Source of the DNA: Phaeobacter sp. CECT 5382
Lineage (GTDB): Bacteria > Pseudomonadota > Alphaproteobacteria > Rhodobacterales > Rhodobacteraceae
Reading direction: 5' to 3'
Length of the DNA stretch: 64,000 nt
Assembly: GCF_001457775.1 (NCBI RefSeq)
Contig: NZ_CYSG01000003.1
Coordinates: 62,001-126,000 of the forward strand
Shown: positions 41,435-50,415 of the stretch, one piece after another
How the letters are laid out: the number at the start of each line of letters is the position of its first letter
Position numbering within the stretch: position 1 is the first letter of the stretch
Made by a program: the position numbers and the translations under genes
The notes under the pieces: generated by a model
Told to the model about the DNA's origin: nothing
Database searches by the model: none
What the model saw: only the letters and a program-made list of their open reading frames with translations

Positions 41435-42559
41435 TCAGGCGCTTTTGAACTTGTTGACGAACTCGGTGCGCACCTCGGCATACCAGGGGGCTTCGGCAGG
41501 CCAGGGGTTCAGGTTGGCAAGGCTGTCACCGGGATAGGCTTCGGCAAAGTTCTTTTTGTAGACATCACCGGAATAAGTATCCGCGCCCAGAACTGGCGAG
41601 TTATAGCCATGGCTGTCGATAGCGACGCCTGCAGCTTCCTGACCGAAGGCATAGTCGATGAAGGCATAGACTTGCTCTTCGTTCTGTGCCCCAACGGGCA
41701 TGGACATGCCATCAACCCAGGCCATCGCACCCTCGACAGGGGCTTGATAGTGCACGGGCTCACCGGCGGCTTTCAGGGCCAGTGGCGGGCCATCCCAAGT
41801 TTGACCGACCACAACGCCTTCGTTCAGCAGGCCGTTTTTCTGGGTGTCGGCGTCGTTCCAGATCAGCTTGATCCGGTCTTTGCGCGCCATGCACCAATCG
41901 GTGATCTTACCCCAGACTTCGCGCATGGTGTCTTCGTCACCATAGGCAGCCCAGACCGAGCCCTGATCCATTTCGCCAGAGGCTTCCATGTAGAGACCCG
42001 CACCCAGCATCATGGAATGTGCACGGCCCATGGTTTTTCCGGCGTTTTCTTCCGACCAGACGTCGCCGTAGGAAGGCGCGTCACCCGCAGGCAGCCATTT
42101 GTCGGTGCGGTAGGCAATACCTTCGGTGCCCCAGATATGTGGCAGCCAATGCACGCCGGCACCTTCGAAGTTCCACGCCGATGTACCGATTTTGGCCATT
42201 GCCGGGTTCACCGCGTCGATATTGACTTTGTTCATGTCAAAAGGCTTCAGCAGCTCCAGCGGGCCCCACTGGAGTGAGCGGTTGTTGGTCGGAGAGACAA
42301 TGTCGAAACCCTGGCCTTTGGTGGCCTTCATCTTGTTGATGATTTCTTCGTTGGAGCCAATACCGGTGTAGTTCACCTTGATACCGGTCTTGGCCTCAAA
42401 TCCTTCAATAAAGGAGGGTGGCAGATAATCCGACCACATCAGGATGTTTACTTCACCTGACGACGCCAGCGCGCTTTTGGAATAGAGCGGTGCAGCGAGA
42501 GCAGCCGCACCGGCGCTTTTCAGCAGGGTCCGGCGAGTGACGCTAGATTTGGTAGTCAT
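41435..42559 (-). CDS. Polyamine-type ABC transporter substrate-binding protein (PotD-like)
   Basis: 374-residue periplasmic binding protein. The N-terminus has a twin-arginine-like signal (VTRRTLLKSAGAAALAAPLYSKSALA) and then VNILMWSDYLPPSFIEGFEAKTGI, the PotD-type opening, with GSNEEIINKMKATKGQGFDIVSPTNN later. The start is ATG at 42559 after AGGGAG; a TTG two codons upstream also exists. The 282 bp upstream hold one palindrome (TCGCAG/CTGCGA, 42681-42694) and no gene. Confidence 0.9.
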   Translation of the reverse strand: MTTKSSVTRRTLLKSAGAAALAAPLYSKSALASSGEVNILMWSDYLPPSFIEGFEAKTGIKVNYTGIGSNEEIINKMKATKGQGFDIVSPTNNRSLQWGPLELLKPFDMNKVNIDAVNPAMAKIGTSAWNFEGAGVHWLPHIWGTEGIAYRTDKWLPAGDAPSYGDVWSEENAGKTMGRAHSMMLGAGLYMEASGEMDQGSVWAAYGDEDTMREVWGKITDWCMARKDRIKLIWNDADTQKNGLLNEGVVVGQTWDGPPLALKAAGEPVHYQAPVEGAMAWVDGMSMPVGAQNEEQVYAFIDYAFGQEAAGVAIDSHGYNSPVLGADTYSGDVYKKNFAEAYPGDSLANLNPWPAEAPWYAEVRTEFVNKFKSA

Positions 42560-42841
42560 ATTCAAATTACTCCCTAGTGGGTTGTTGATTTTCTTTATTA
42601 TTGTTTTTGGTCTTCAAAAGAGTGCGGGGCATTGCGTCCAACAAACAGTGACAGTTTCAAAAATTGATAAGGCCAAAATGTCGCAGCTCTGCGATAGCAT
42701 GGCACCCTTTTTGAACAAACCGCCCAAACTTACCTCAATGCAGGCACTATAAGCCGGTGTTGCAACAACAGTTTGCGCGTCAAACAGCATTCCGTCAACG
42801 CTGATCGCAGAGCCAGAGCACCCAGGCGAGGCAAGTGCCCA

Positions 42842-43681
42842 TCAAACAGACAGACCAATCAGGGCAACGCCAAAGGCCATCAGCGCAGCCGCCCCAAGGC
42901 GGCGCAGCCAGTTGCCCTCTTTCAGCAGTACAAACCCGATGAGCGCGGCAAAAATCACCGAGGTTTCGCGTAGGGCAGAGACCGCCCCCAAGGGTGCAAA
43001 GTTTTTGGCAAACAGCACCAACCCATAGGCCGTCATCGAGACAAACCCACCGGCAATACCAATAGCCCAGCTGCGCAGCGGAATCCGGGGCAGTTCAGGA
43101 CCTTTACGGACCCCAATGAACCCCGCGATAAAGAGATGCCCAAACGCGCCCCAGGCCCAATAGCTGAGCGTATTGCCCGACAGCCGCACCCCAAGCCCGT
43201 CCACCAACGAATAAAGCGAGATGCAAAACCCGGTGCCCAGCGCGTAGCCAAGGGCCGTCCGTCCGACCCCGGAGCGCAGCGCGGTCCAGCTGCTCAACTG
43301 GATACCACAGGCGATGACGGCGATCCCGATCCAGGCCTGAAGCGGCAGGAACTCACCCGCAAAGATCATCGCCCAAAGCGCCACCAATGCCGGTACGATT
43401 CCCCGGGCAATCGGGTAGACCACGCTTAGGTCGCCATGTTTATAAGCCTGCCCCAGCATGTAGAAATAGCCAAAATGGATCACCGTCGACAGGGCCACAT
43501 AGATCAGGCTTTCCGGCTCTGGCAGTGGCAAAACAGCGACCATGACCACCCCCGGGATCACATGCCCCAAGGCCACCAGTCCCAGCGTTGTGGTCCGATC
43601 GGCTGCGGTTTTCACAATCGCGTTCCACACCGCGTGCAGCAATGCCGCCGCAAGGATGATCGAGACGACAAAGCCAGTCAT
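42842..43681 (-). CDS. DMT-superfamily (EamA) transporter
   Basis: 279-residue membrane protein with about ten hydrophobic helices (IILAAALLHAVWNAIVKTAADRTT..., PIARGIVPALVALWAMIFAGEF). It overlaps the Na/Pi-like gene by four bases (ATGA), so the two are translationally coupled. Substrate unknown. Its pairing with a phosphate-cotransporter-like protein is unusual and might concern export of a phosphate-containing metabolite, but nothing in the sequence proves it. Confidence 0.83.
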   Translation of the reverse strand: MTGFVVSIILAAALLHAVWNAIVKTAADRTTTLGLVALGHVIPGVVMVAVLPLPEPESLIYVALSTVIHFGYFYMLGQAYKHGDLSVVYPIARGIVPALVALWAMIFAGEFLPLQAWIGIAVIACGIQLSSWTALRSGVGRTALGYALGTGFCISLYSLVDGLGVRLSGNTLSYWAWGAFGHLFIAGFIGVRKGPELPRIPLRSWAIGIAGGFVSMTAYGLVLFAKNFAPLGAVSALRETSVIFAALIGFVLLKEGNWLRRLGAAALMAFGVALIGLSV

Positions 43682-45399
43682 GCCCCAGTCTCCGCGCCAA
43701 TCTCAGCACGTGACTCTGCTCGGGCCTCCGCGTCGGCAGGCTGCATGTCCTCGATCAGGCGGGTCTCCAGCAACTGACCGTTCTGATATAGCACTGGGTA
43801 AGAGACTGCTGCCACATGGCTGTTGAACTCCCGCAAAGCGCGCAGGGTTTCCAGGTGGATATCGGAGCTGTCGAAACTGTGACGCTCATTGCGTTGCAAC
43901 CGCTTTAGATGACGTTTGCGACTGTCGCGCTCCATACGCTTCAATTCTGTCTTTTCCAGGTTTAGAAGGCGCGCGCTTTCCAGATCATTCGAGATCAGCA
44001 CATTCGAGGCCAATCGCAGGTTCGCCATGATCGCCTCATGCATGCGCAGAATTTCCCCCCAGCCCTCGGATGAAAACCGCAGGTTCTTTTTGTGCAGATC
44101 CCCAGCCAGTACCGCCAGACGCCGCGCAGCTACATCGCCAGCCGTTTCCAGTCGGATGGCATATTCCACCATCTCGCGCGCCTGCTTCAACTCTGTTGGC
44201 GTAAAGTTGGCCGCGGGGATATCAGCCACGTAGGACCGAATACCGGAGAGGCAGCTGTTCACCTCGGGGTCCAGCGCCTTCAGGGCCTTGATCCGATCCT
44301 GGTCACCGGTCTGGTAAAGCTCCGCCAAAGGGCGGAACATGATTTCAACCAGATCACACATATGCAGCAATTCACGCTTGAGATTGGCCAGAACCTGCGC
44401 CGGAGGACCATAAACGCCCGACTCCAAAGCGCTAACGGGTCGCCCACTGAGGCCCGGCTCAACTGTTGCAGGCTCTGGCATCATCTGCACCATCAACGGT
44501 TCAATACGGGAACAGATCGGCAAGGCCAGCAGTAGAAGTGACCCATTAAAGGCCAGATGGGCATAGACCAACATCTGCCCGCCCGGGGCCTCCCCGAGCA
44601 GGCCCACTGCCAGCGGGGAATTCACCGCAAACAAGCAGATCACCGCCCAGCTGCCGCGCAGTCCAAGATTGGCAACAGGGATGCGGCGCGCGCTTTGACA
44701 CATGCCGCGGCTCAGCCAGACCGGAATGAACCCTGAACCAAAATTAGCGCCCAGCACTAGCGACAACCCTGCCTCAAACGGGATTGCGCCGATCTGCACT
44801 AGGGTCACACACATCAAAATCGCCGCCACCGAAGAATGCATCACAAAGGCAAGCGCTGCGCCAACCAGAAAGGCGGTGATATAATCATGTGCCAGATAGC
44901 CAGCCAACGCAGGCAGAAAGGCACTGTCGCGAATAGGATCCATCGCCTCGCGCAAAAAGCGCAGCGAAATCAGGATAAAGGCAATCCCCATCAGGATACG
45001 TCCGGCCTGCCGGGTCTTCTTGCCTTCGGTTTTGACAAAGAGATAGCCGCCCACCGCCAAAAGCGCGGGCACCAGCCAGTCCAGTTCAAACGACAGGATC
45101 TGAATAATCAGCGCCGAGCCAAGATCCCCGCCCAGCACGATGGCCAGCCCCGTGGGAAAGCCCAGAAAACCGCCTGCGGCAAAGCCGGTTGTCAATAGTG
45201 TCACCGCAGCCGAGCTCTGCAAGACCAGCGCCAGACCAATGCCGACGCCGCCCGCCTGCAACTGACTGCCCGTCCCCGTCAGCAACCGCTGAAACGAGGC
45301 CCCATAGCTGCGCTCGATGCCCGTGCGCACCATGCGCACAGCAAACAGCAGGAACATCGTCGCCCCCGCCAAACTGATGAGAAAGGTCAGAATTGCCAT
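43678..45399 (-). CDS. Na/Pi-cotransporter family protein with PhoU-like C-terminus
   Basis: 573-residue protein. The N-terminal half has the two QSS repeats of the NptA family (LQSSAAVTLLTTGFAAGG, HSSVAAILMCVTLVQIGAIPFEAG) and about eight helices. The C-terminal 230 residues are a helical PhoU-like domain (e.g. ALKALDPEVNSCLSGIRSYV, MVEYAIRLETAGDVAARRLAVLAGDLHKKN). This layout is common in bacterial Na/Pi family proteins with unclear direct phosphate transport. The start MAILTFLISL replaces a longer frame. It overlaps the DMT gene by four bases. Confidence 0.88.
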   Translation of the reverse strand: MAILTFLISLAGATMFLLFAVRMVRTGIERSYGASFQRLLTGTGSQLQAGGVGIGLALVLQSSAAVTLLTTGFAAGGFLGFPTGLAIVLGGDLGSALIIQILSFELDWLVPALLAVGGYLFVKTEGKKTRQAGRILMGIAFILISLRFLREAMDPIRDSAFLPALAGYLAHDYITAFLVGAALAFVMHSSVAAILMCVTLVQIGAIPFEAGLSLVLGANFGSGFIPVWLSRGMCQSARRIPVANLGLRGSWAVICLFAVNSPLAVGLLGEAPGGQMLVYAHLAFNGSLLLLALPICSRIEPLMVQMMPEPATVEPGLSGRPVSALESGVYGPPAQVLANLKRELLHMCDLVEIMFRPLAELYQTGDQDRIKALKALDPEVNSCLSGIRSYVADIPAANFTPTELKQAREMVEYAIRLETAGDVAARRLAVLAGDLHKKNLRFSSEGWGEILRMHEAIMANLRLASNVLISNDLESARLLNLEKTELKRMERDSRKRHLKRLQRNERHSFDSSDIHLETLRALREFNSHVAAVSYPVLYQNGQLLETRLIEDMQPADAEARAESRAEIGAETGA

Positions 45400-45476
45400 C
45401 TGGTAACCCCTACGTCTGCGGAAGTTCGGCCCGTGGTCGGCCCAGCTGCCCAAGGATCTGCACGAAACCTTTGCAT

Positions 45477-46316
45477 CTAATCTGTCCGCACTGGCGGCAG
45501 GGCCACCTCAGCTTCGGCAGCTAACTCAAAGGAAACTCCCCAGTCCGTCAGCGCACGCGACAGTTTCTTACCCGGTTCCCGGTCACTGATCAGCAGGCTC
45601 AATTGTTGTGGGGCCGGACCGCGATGCGGCGCGGTTTCGGAGAACTTGGAATGGGTCGTGACCACGCAAACTCGCTCTGCCACACCGGTGACCGCCATGG
45701 TCAGCTGCGCTTCGCTGGCGTTGTGAAACAGCAACCCGTGTTTCGGTGAAATTGCATCCGCCGACAGGATGGCCAGATCAAAAACGAACCGTGCGGCCTG
45801 CTGTTCCGTCACCGGGCCAAAGGTGCCCCGATCATCGCTGCGCATCTCACCGCCCAACAAGTGCAGGTGGTTGCCATTATGATTGGCCAGCACCTGCGCC
45901 ACGCCGATGGAATTGGTCACGACCGTCAGCTCACGACGGGCACGCAGGGCTTCGGCCACGTAAGACGTCGTCGAGCCCACGTCGAGAAACACCGTCATGG
46001 CATCTTTGATCTGCGCCACTGCCACTGCGGCGATGCGCTTTTTCTCCTGCGGGTTCTCTCCCATGCGGCGGAAAAAACTCGGCCCTGGTTGCGACCCGCT
46101 ACGCGGACCTGTCAAATAGGCCCCGCCATGCACCCGCTCCACCGCACCGGCCTTGGCCAGGGCCTTGATGGTGCGCCTCACGGTTTCCTCAGAGACATCC
46201 AACATGACTGCAAGCTCAGCACTGCGCCCGGATCCCCCCAGGCGTTGCAACGCTTCCAAAAGCGCCAATTCACGATGCGAAAGGCTGGATGAGACAGACA
46301 ACGGGCAAAACTCCAC
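45477..46316 (-). CDS. DeoR-family transcriptional regulator
   Basis: 279-residue regulator with an N-terminal DeoR helix-turn-helix (SHRELALLEALQRLGG..., DVSEETVRRTIKALAKAGAVERVHGGAYL) and a sugar-phosphate sensor domain that includes the family GSTTSYVAEALRAR and NSIGVAQVLANHNGNHLHLLGGEMR. The start is a GTG at 46316; a TTG at 46301, nine bases after GGAG, is an equal alternative. It is divergent from the sulfatase-family gene over 183 bp with a perfect palindrome, so it probably controls that gene. Confidence 0.88.
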   Translation of the reverse strand: MEFCPLSVSSSLSHRELALLEALQRLGGSGRSAELAVMLDVSEETVRRTIKALAKAGAVERVHGGAYLTGPRSGSQPGPSFFRRMGENPQEKKRIAAVAVAQIKDAMTVFLDVGSTTSYVAEALRARRELTVVTNSIGVAQVLANHNGNHLHLLGGEMRSDDRGTFGPVTEQQAARFVFDLAILSADAISPKHGLLFHNASEAQLTMAVTGVAERVCVVTTHSKFSETAPHRGPAPQQLSLLISDREPGKKLSRALTDWGVSFELAAEAEVALPPVRTD

Positions 46317-46406
46317 AAATCAATAAGAGTAGCCACAGAAACTGGCAGTTCGGCAGGTGCATTGCAAGACAATACCCACAAACTACCACACAAACGGTCA
46401 TTCACC

Positions 46407-46416
46407 ATCACGTGAT
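46407..46416. promoter_or_regulatory. Palindrome between deoR-type gene and sulfatase gene
   Basis: ATCACGTGAT is a perfect 10-bp palindrome in the 183-bp divergent gap, a candidate regulator site. No other evidence. Confidence 0.3.
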
Positions 46417-46499
46417 CCAGAAAAACCCTTCCCAAATCACATCCGGCAGGATTATCTGGCCGCAAAACCTCTCCCGCATTTTTCGCCAAGGAGCCCAAG

Positions 46500-48056
46500 A
46501 TGGCCCAAGACATGCCACCAAAGAAGAACGTGCTTTTCATTCTGATTGATCAGCTGCGGGCCGACTGTCTGACGGGGGCCTTGGCGGAACATGTCGCCCT
46601 GCCGCATATGCGCGCATTGATGGCCGAGGCGGTGACCTTTGAGAACAACTACACCGTGGTGAACCCCTGTGGGCCGTCGCGCGCCTCGATCCTGACCGGA
46701 CAATATGCGATGAACCATCGCTCGGTGCGCAATGGCACGCCCCTGCGCCACGACACGCCGACCCTGCCCGGCGAGATGCGCAAAGCAGGATATCTGCCGA
46801 TGCTCTTTGGCTATACCGACACCTCGCAGGATCCGCGCGTTCATCACCCAAATGATCCGGCCATCCGCACCTACGAACAACACATGAACGGCTTTCAGGA
46901 GATGTTGGAGATGCGCCTCGAAATGTCCTATCCGTGGCGGTCTGACCTGCTGAGCAAGGGCTACAGCTTTGACACCTACTGGGATCTTTACCGCCCCGTT
47001 GCTGTCGGTGGTGGCAAGCCTGCCCTGAATGACCCTGCCCCCTACCGGGCCGAAGACAGCGACACCGCCTTTTTGACCAACCGTTTTTTGGCCACCATGC
47101 CAGCCTATAGCGATAAGGGCTGGTTTGCCCATCTGACCTATATTCGCCCGCACCCCCCCCTGGTGGCCCCTGCCCCCTACAACCGCATGTATGAGCCGGC
47201 CAAACTGCCCCTGCCCACGCGTCTGCCAAGCGAAAGCGATGAACAGGCCCTGCACCCATTTTTCACAGCCGCGACACGCAACAGCACACCAGCTTCGGCG
47301 GTTCTGGGCTTTGACGATCTGGAACCCACGGATGAAAACGTCCAGTGCCTGCGCGCCATCTATCTGGGGCTTGCCAGTGAAGTGGACGCCCACATCGGTC
47401 GGGTGATGCAATTTCTCAGGGACAACGGCCAGGAGGACAACACACTGGTCGTGCTCAGCGCCGATCATGGCGAGATGCTCGGCGACCGCCACAGCTGGGG
47501 GAAATTCTCGGTCTATGATGCCGCTTACAAGACGCCCCTGATCATCCGCATGCCCGGCAACCAGGCACAGGCGGGCACCCGACGTCAGGAGATCACCGAA
47601 TCCATCGACCTTACCCCGACCATTCTGGACTGGGTGGGACAGGACATCCCCAATGCCATGGATGGCGCATCACTTTTGCCGCTGCTGCGTGCAGAGGTGC
47701 CAACCGACTGGCGCCAGTATTCCTTCTCGGAGCTCGATTTCGGCGATCCCGAAGCGCCCAGCCTTTGGCAACAGCTGCTTGGCACAGCGCTGTCCGAGTC
47801 GAATCTTTCGATCCTGCGCGACCACCGCTTTAGTCTTGTTGAATTTGCCGCCGACCTGCCGCCACTGCTGTTTGACCATCACGGGACAGGCGAGATGGAG
47901 GATGTATCGCAAAAGCCAGAGCTTCAGGGCGACCTTGCCCGGCTTGGCCGTCAAATGCTGCGCCACCGGATGCGCAACATGGACCACACCCTGTCGCTGC
48001 ATTCGATCACCGCCGATGGCCCGTGCAGGCAAACCCGGCAACGCCTGGGAAACTGA
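46500..48056 (+). CDS. Sulfatase / phosphonate monoester hydrolase (alkaline phosphatase superfamily)
   Basis: 518-residue enzyme of the alkaline phosphatase superfamily. It has the metal-binding start VLFILIDQLRADC and the formylglycine motif C57-G-P-S-R61 (VVNPCGPSRASILTG), followed by the later metal residues in VVLSADHGEMLGDRHSWGK. A CxPSR Cys must be turned into formylglycine by another enzyme. Relatives cleave sulfate esters, phosphonate monoesters or phosphodiesters, and the sequence alone does not choose. It is monocistronic or coupled to the glycerate kinase 130 bp downstream, and divergent from the DeoR gene. Confidence 0.88.
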   Translation: MAQDMPPKKNVLFILIDQLRADCLTGALAEHVALPHMRALMAEAVTFENNYTVVNPCGPSRASILTGQYAMNHRSVRNGTPLRHDTPTLPGEMRKAGYLPMLFGYTDTSQDPRVHHPNDPAIRTYEQHMNGFQEMLEMRLEMSYPWRSDLLSKGYSFDTYWDLYRPVAVGGGKPALNDPAPYRAEDSDTAFLTNRFLATMPAYSDKGWFAHLTYIRPHPPLVAPAPYNRMYEPAKLPLPTRLPSESDEQALHPFFTAATRNSTPASAVLGFDDLEPTDENVQCLRAIYLGLASEVDAHIGRVMQFLRDNGQEDNTLVVLSADHGEMLGDRHSWGKFSVYDAAYKTPLIIRMPGNQAQAGTRRQEITESIDLTPTILDWVGQDIPNAMDGASLLPLLRAEVPTDWRQYSFSELDFGDPEAPSLWQQLLGTALSESNLSILRDHRFSLVEFAADLPPLLFDHHGTGEMEDVSQKPELQGDLARLGRQMLRHRMRNMDHTLSLHSITADGPCRQTRQRLGN

Positions 48057-48186
48057 GCCCTGCCGAAGCGCTTGACCATGGGGGCAAAATTCAGGCAAAA
48101 GCCCTCATGTTTAGCGGTAACAGTGTCGCATGGAGTTCCCGTACCAAGATCCGCTGCATAAAGCTGCATAAACAAGACAGGCCGCC

Positions 48187-49449
48187 ATGACATCTCTTCG
48201 CCAAGACGCCAGAACTCTCTTTGAAGTTGCAGTAGAACGGGCCGATCCGGCGCAGGCTTTGCGCGCGGCACTGCAGGATCAGCCCCTGTCGCCCCTGTCG
48301 CCAGAGGGGCAGACATATATCATCGCGATTGGCAAAGCGGCTGTGCCGATGATGCGCGAAGCGCTGACCCTGATCCCTGCCCCCCATCAGGCTTTGGTCG
48401 TGACCAATCCGGAAAACTGCTGCGAGATCCCCGGCGCCCGCGTTCTTGCCGGATCCCACCCGGTCCCGGATCAGGCCAGCGCCGAGGCCGGTCAGGCTGT
48501 GATGGACCTACTTGCGCAGACAAGTGCACAGGACCGGGTTGTCGCGCTGATCTCGGGCGGCGGATCGGCACTGATGGTGGCCCCAGCCGCAGGCCTTAGC
48601 CTCGCAGACAAGACTGCGGTCAATCGTGCCCTTCTGGCCTCTGGGCTGGAAATCAACGAGATGAATCTGATCCGCCAGCAGCTTTCTCAACTCAAAGGCG
48701 GCGGCTTGCTGCAACAGGCTGCGCCTGCTGCGGTGCAAGCCTTTATCCTGTCTGATGTGATTGGCGATGATCTGCGCGCCATTGCTTCCGGTCCGACCGT
48801 TTCTGCGCTGGGCAGCCGGGCAGAGGCACAAAGCCTGCTTAAAAACTGTGGGATCTGGCAAGATATGCCCGAGACGGTAAAAACCCACTTCGCAACCGAA
48901 GCGCCAAAGCCTGTGCTACCCGCAGCGCAAAACTGCCTCATCGGGTCCAACCGGCACAGCCTTGATGCCATGGTGCAGGCAGCGCGCGCCGCCGGGTGGC
49001 AGACCACCCTCGCAAGCGATCACCTGACAGGCGATGTCAGCGCCGCTGTCGAAGAAATCCTGCAGGCAGCAAAGGCTGCCCCCAAAGACTGCCCCATCGC
49101 GCTGATCTTCGGTGGAGAAACCACCGTGCGCCTTGTGGGTGACGGGCGGGGCGGGCGAAATCAGGAACTGGCACTGCGACTGGCGCAACGGGGCGCGACA
49201 GAACTGACCGGTGACTGGCTGTTTCTGTCGGGCGGCACCGATGGCCGCGATGGCCCCACAGATGCGGCGGGCGGCATCGCCACGCCCAAAACATGGGCTG
49301 CCATTGCGGAAGCTGGCGCAGATCCGGCAGCGCTGCTGGCCAATAATGACAGCTACGCCGCCCTCAAAGCTGCCGACGCCCTGCTGATGACCGGTGGCAC
49401 CGGCACAAATGTTGCGGATGTTCAGGTATTTTTGCGCCGCCCTGACTGA
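48187..49449 (+). CDS. Glycerate 2-kinase (TtuD/GckA, MOFRL family)
   Basis: 420-residue kinase that phosphorylates D-glycerate at C2; older annotation calls the family hydroxypyruvate reductase. Typical blocks are YIIAIGKAAVPMMREAL, LISGGGSALMVAPAAGLSL, QLSQLKGGGLLQQAAPAAVQAFILSDVIGDDLRAIASGPT and, in the MOFRL domain, ALIFGGETTVRLVGDGRGGRNQELALR plus LSGGTDGRDGPTDAAGG. It lies after the sulfatase-family gene and convergent with hpaR (18 bp between stops). It may serve the serine cycle or glycolate/tartrate use. Confidence 0.92.
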   Translation: MTSLRQDARTLFEVAVERADPAQALRAALQDQPLSPLSPEGQTYIIAIGKAAVPMMREALTLIPAPHQALVVTNPENCCEIPGARVLAGSHPVPDQASAEAGQAVMDLLAQTSAQDRVVALISGGGSALMVAPAAGLSLADKTAVNRALLASGLEINEMNLIRQQLSQLKGGGLLQQAAPAAVQAFILSDVIGDDLRAIASGPTVSALGSRAEAQSLLKNCGIWQDMPETVKTHFATEAPKPVLPAAQNCLIGSNRHSLDAMVQAARAAGWQTTLASDHLTGDVSAAVEEILQAAKAAPKDCPIALIFGGETTVRLVGDGRGGRNQELALRLAQRGATELTGDWLFLSGGTDGRDGPTDAAGGIATPKTWAAIAEAGADPAALLANNDSYAALKAADALLMTGGTGTNVADVQVFLRRPD

Positions 49450-49467
49450 CCCGTCAGATCAGCGACT

Positions 49468-49902
49468 TCAGAGCTCGATCTTGTCGAGATCATTGAGCAG
49501 GTCCAGCAAGGCTTCATATCGCTCTTCGCCCATCTTTTCGCGGGTGCGGGCTACCAGTTCCAGACTGGCGGCGATATTGGCCTCGATGATCTCTTCGCCT
49601 GCAGGGGTGATCTTGATCACCTGACGCCGCCGGTCAACGGTATCGCGGGTGCGATTGATCAGCCCCTTTTCATCCAGCTTTTGCAGGATGCGGGTCAGGC
49701 TGGGCAGCAGCAGGCAGGCCTCTTCGGCGATCTGCGTCGGGTCAATACCACCGTTCTCCTGCACCACCCGCAGAACCCGCCATTGTTGCTCTGTCAGGTT
49801 AGCATCGCTCAGCAGGTTTCGAATCGGTCCCATCACGCGTTCGCGGGCGCGCAAAAGTGCGATTGGCAGTGATCGGGAGGTGGATGGCAAAGTCTTTGTC
49901 AT
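49468..49902 (-). CDS. hpaR: Homoprotocatechuate degradation regulator HpaR (MarR family)
   Basis: 144-residue MarR-family repressor. The winged helix is DPTQIAEEACLLLPSLTRILQKLDEKGLI with the wing RDTVDRRRQVIKITPAG. The N-terminal LPIALLRARERVMGPIRNLLSDANLTEQQWRVLRVV is typical of HpaR. It is divergent from hpaF and the rest of the hpa operon, 117 bp apart, so it most likely represses the operon until a 4-hydroxyphenylacetate-type inducer binds. Confidence 0.92.
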   Translation of the reverse strand: MTKTLPSTSRSLPIALLRARERVMGPIRNLLSDANLTEQQWRVLRVVQENGGIDPTQIAEEACLLLPSLTRILQKLDEKGLINRTRDTVDRRRQVIKITPAGEEIIEANIAASLELVARTREKMGEERYEALLDLLNDLDKIEL

Positions 49903-49961
49903 CCGTATTTATCACCCAATATCCACGGCAAAGGCAATTGCCGCTTGGCTTTTTCTACAAT

Positions 49962-49990
49962 TTGACAGCCACATGAATTATTGCTACACA
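49962..49990 (+). promoter_or_regulatory. Candidate hpa operon promoter
   Basis: A perfect TTGACA -35 (49962-49967) and TACACA -10 (49985-49990) are 17 bases apart, about 30 bases before the hpaF ATG. A perfect palindrome GGCAATTGCC (49933-49942) just upstream may be an HpaR site. Confidence 0.55.
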
Positions 49991-50019
49991 TGTTAAGTAA
50001 ATAAAGGGAGCCGTGCGTC

Positions 50020-50415
50020 ATGCCGCATTTCACACTGGATTATTCGGCCAATGTAGAAACCCATACCGATATCTCGGGCCTGTGTGACTGCCTGCGCCTG
50101 GCTGCGATTGAAACCGGTGTTTTCCCATTGGCGGGGATCCGGGTGCGGGCCTTTGCCGCCAACCATGTGTCGATCGCCGATGGCGATCCCAAACATGGCT
50201 ACATCGACATCTCCGTGCGCCTGCGGGCCGGCCGTGACCTGGAAACCCGCAAGGCCGCAACGCAAGCAATCTTTGACGCGGTGCGCAACTATCTGGCACC
50301 CGCCATGGACGCGCACTCCCTCGCGCTGTCCCTCGAGATGCGCGACATCGACCCAGCGCTTTCTCCTAAATGCGGCACAATCCGCGACCATATGCAAAAG
50401 GTGGACCAGCCATGA
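50020..50415 (+). CDS. hpaF: 5-carboxymethyl-2-hydroxymuconate delta-isomerase
   Basis: Isomerase in the homoprotocatechuate route. The 131-residue product starts MPHFTLDYSANVE; Pro2 becomes the catalytic N-terminal proline after Met removal, as in tautomerase-superfamily CHMI. The later YIDISVRLRAGRDLETRKAATQAIFDAV is characteristic. First gene after the candidate promoter, it overlaps hpaE by four bases (ATGA). It acts between HpaE and the later HpaG step. Confidence 0.92.
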   Translation: MPHFTLDYSANVETHTDISGLCDCLRLAAIETGVFPLAGIRVRAFAANHVSIADGDPKHGYIDISVRLRAGRDLETRKAATQAIFDAVRNYLAPAMDAHSLALSLEMRDIDPALSPKCGTIRDHMQKVDQP

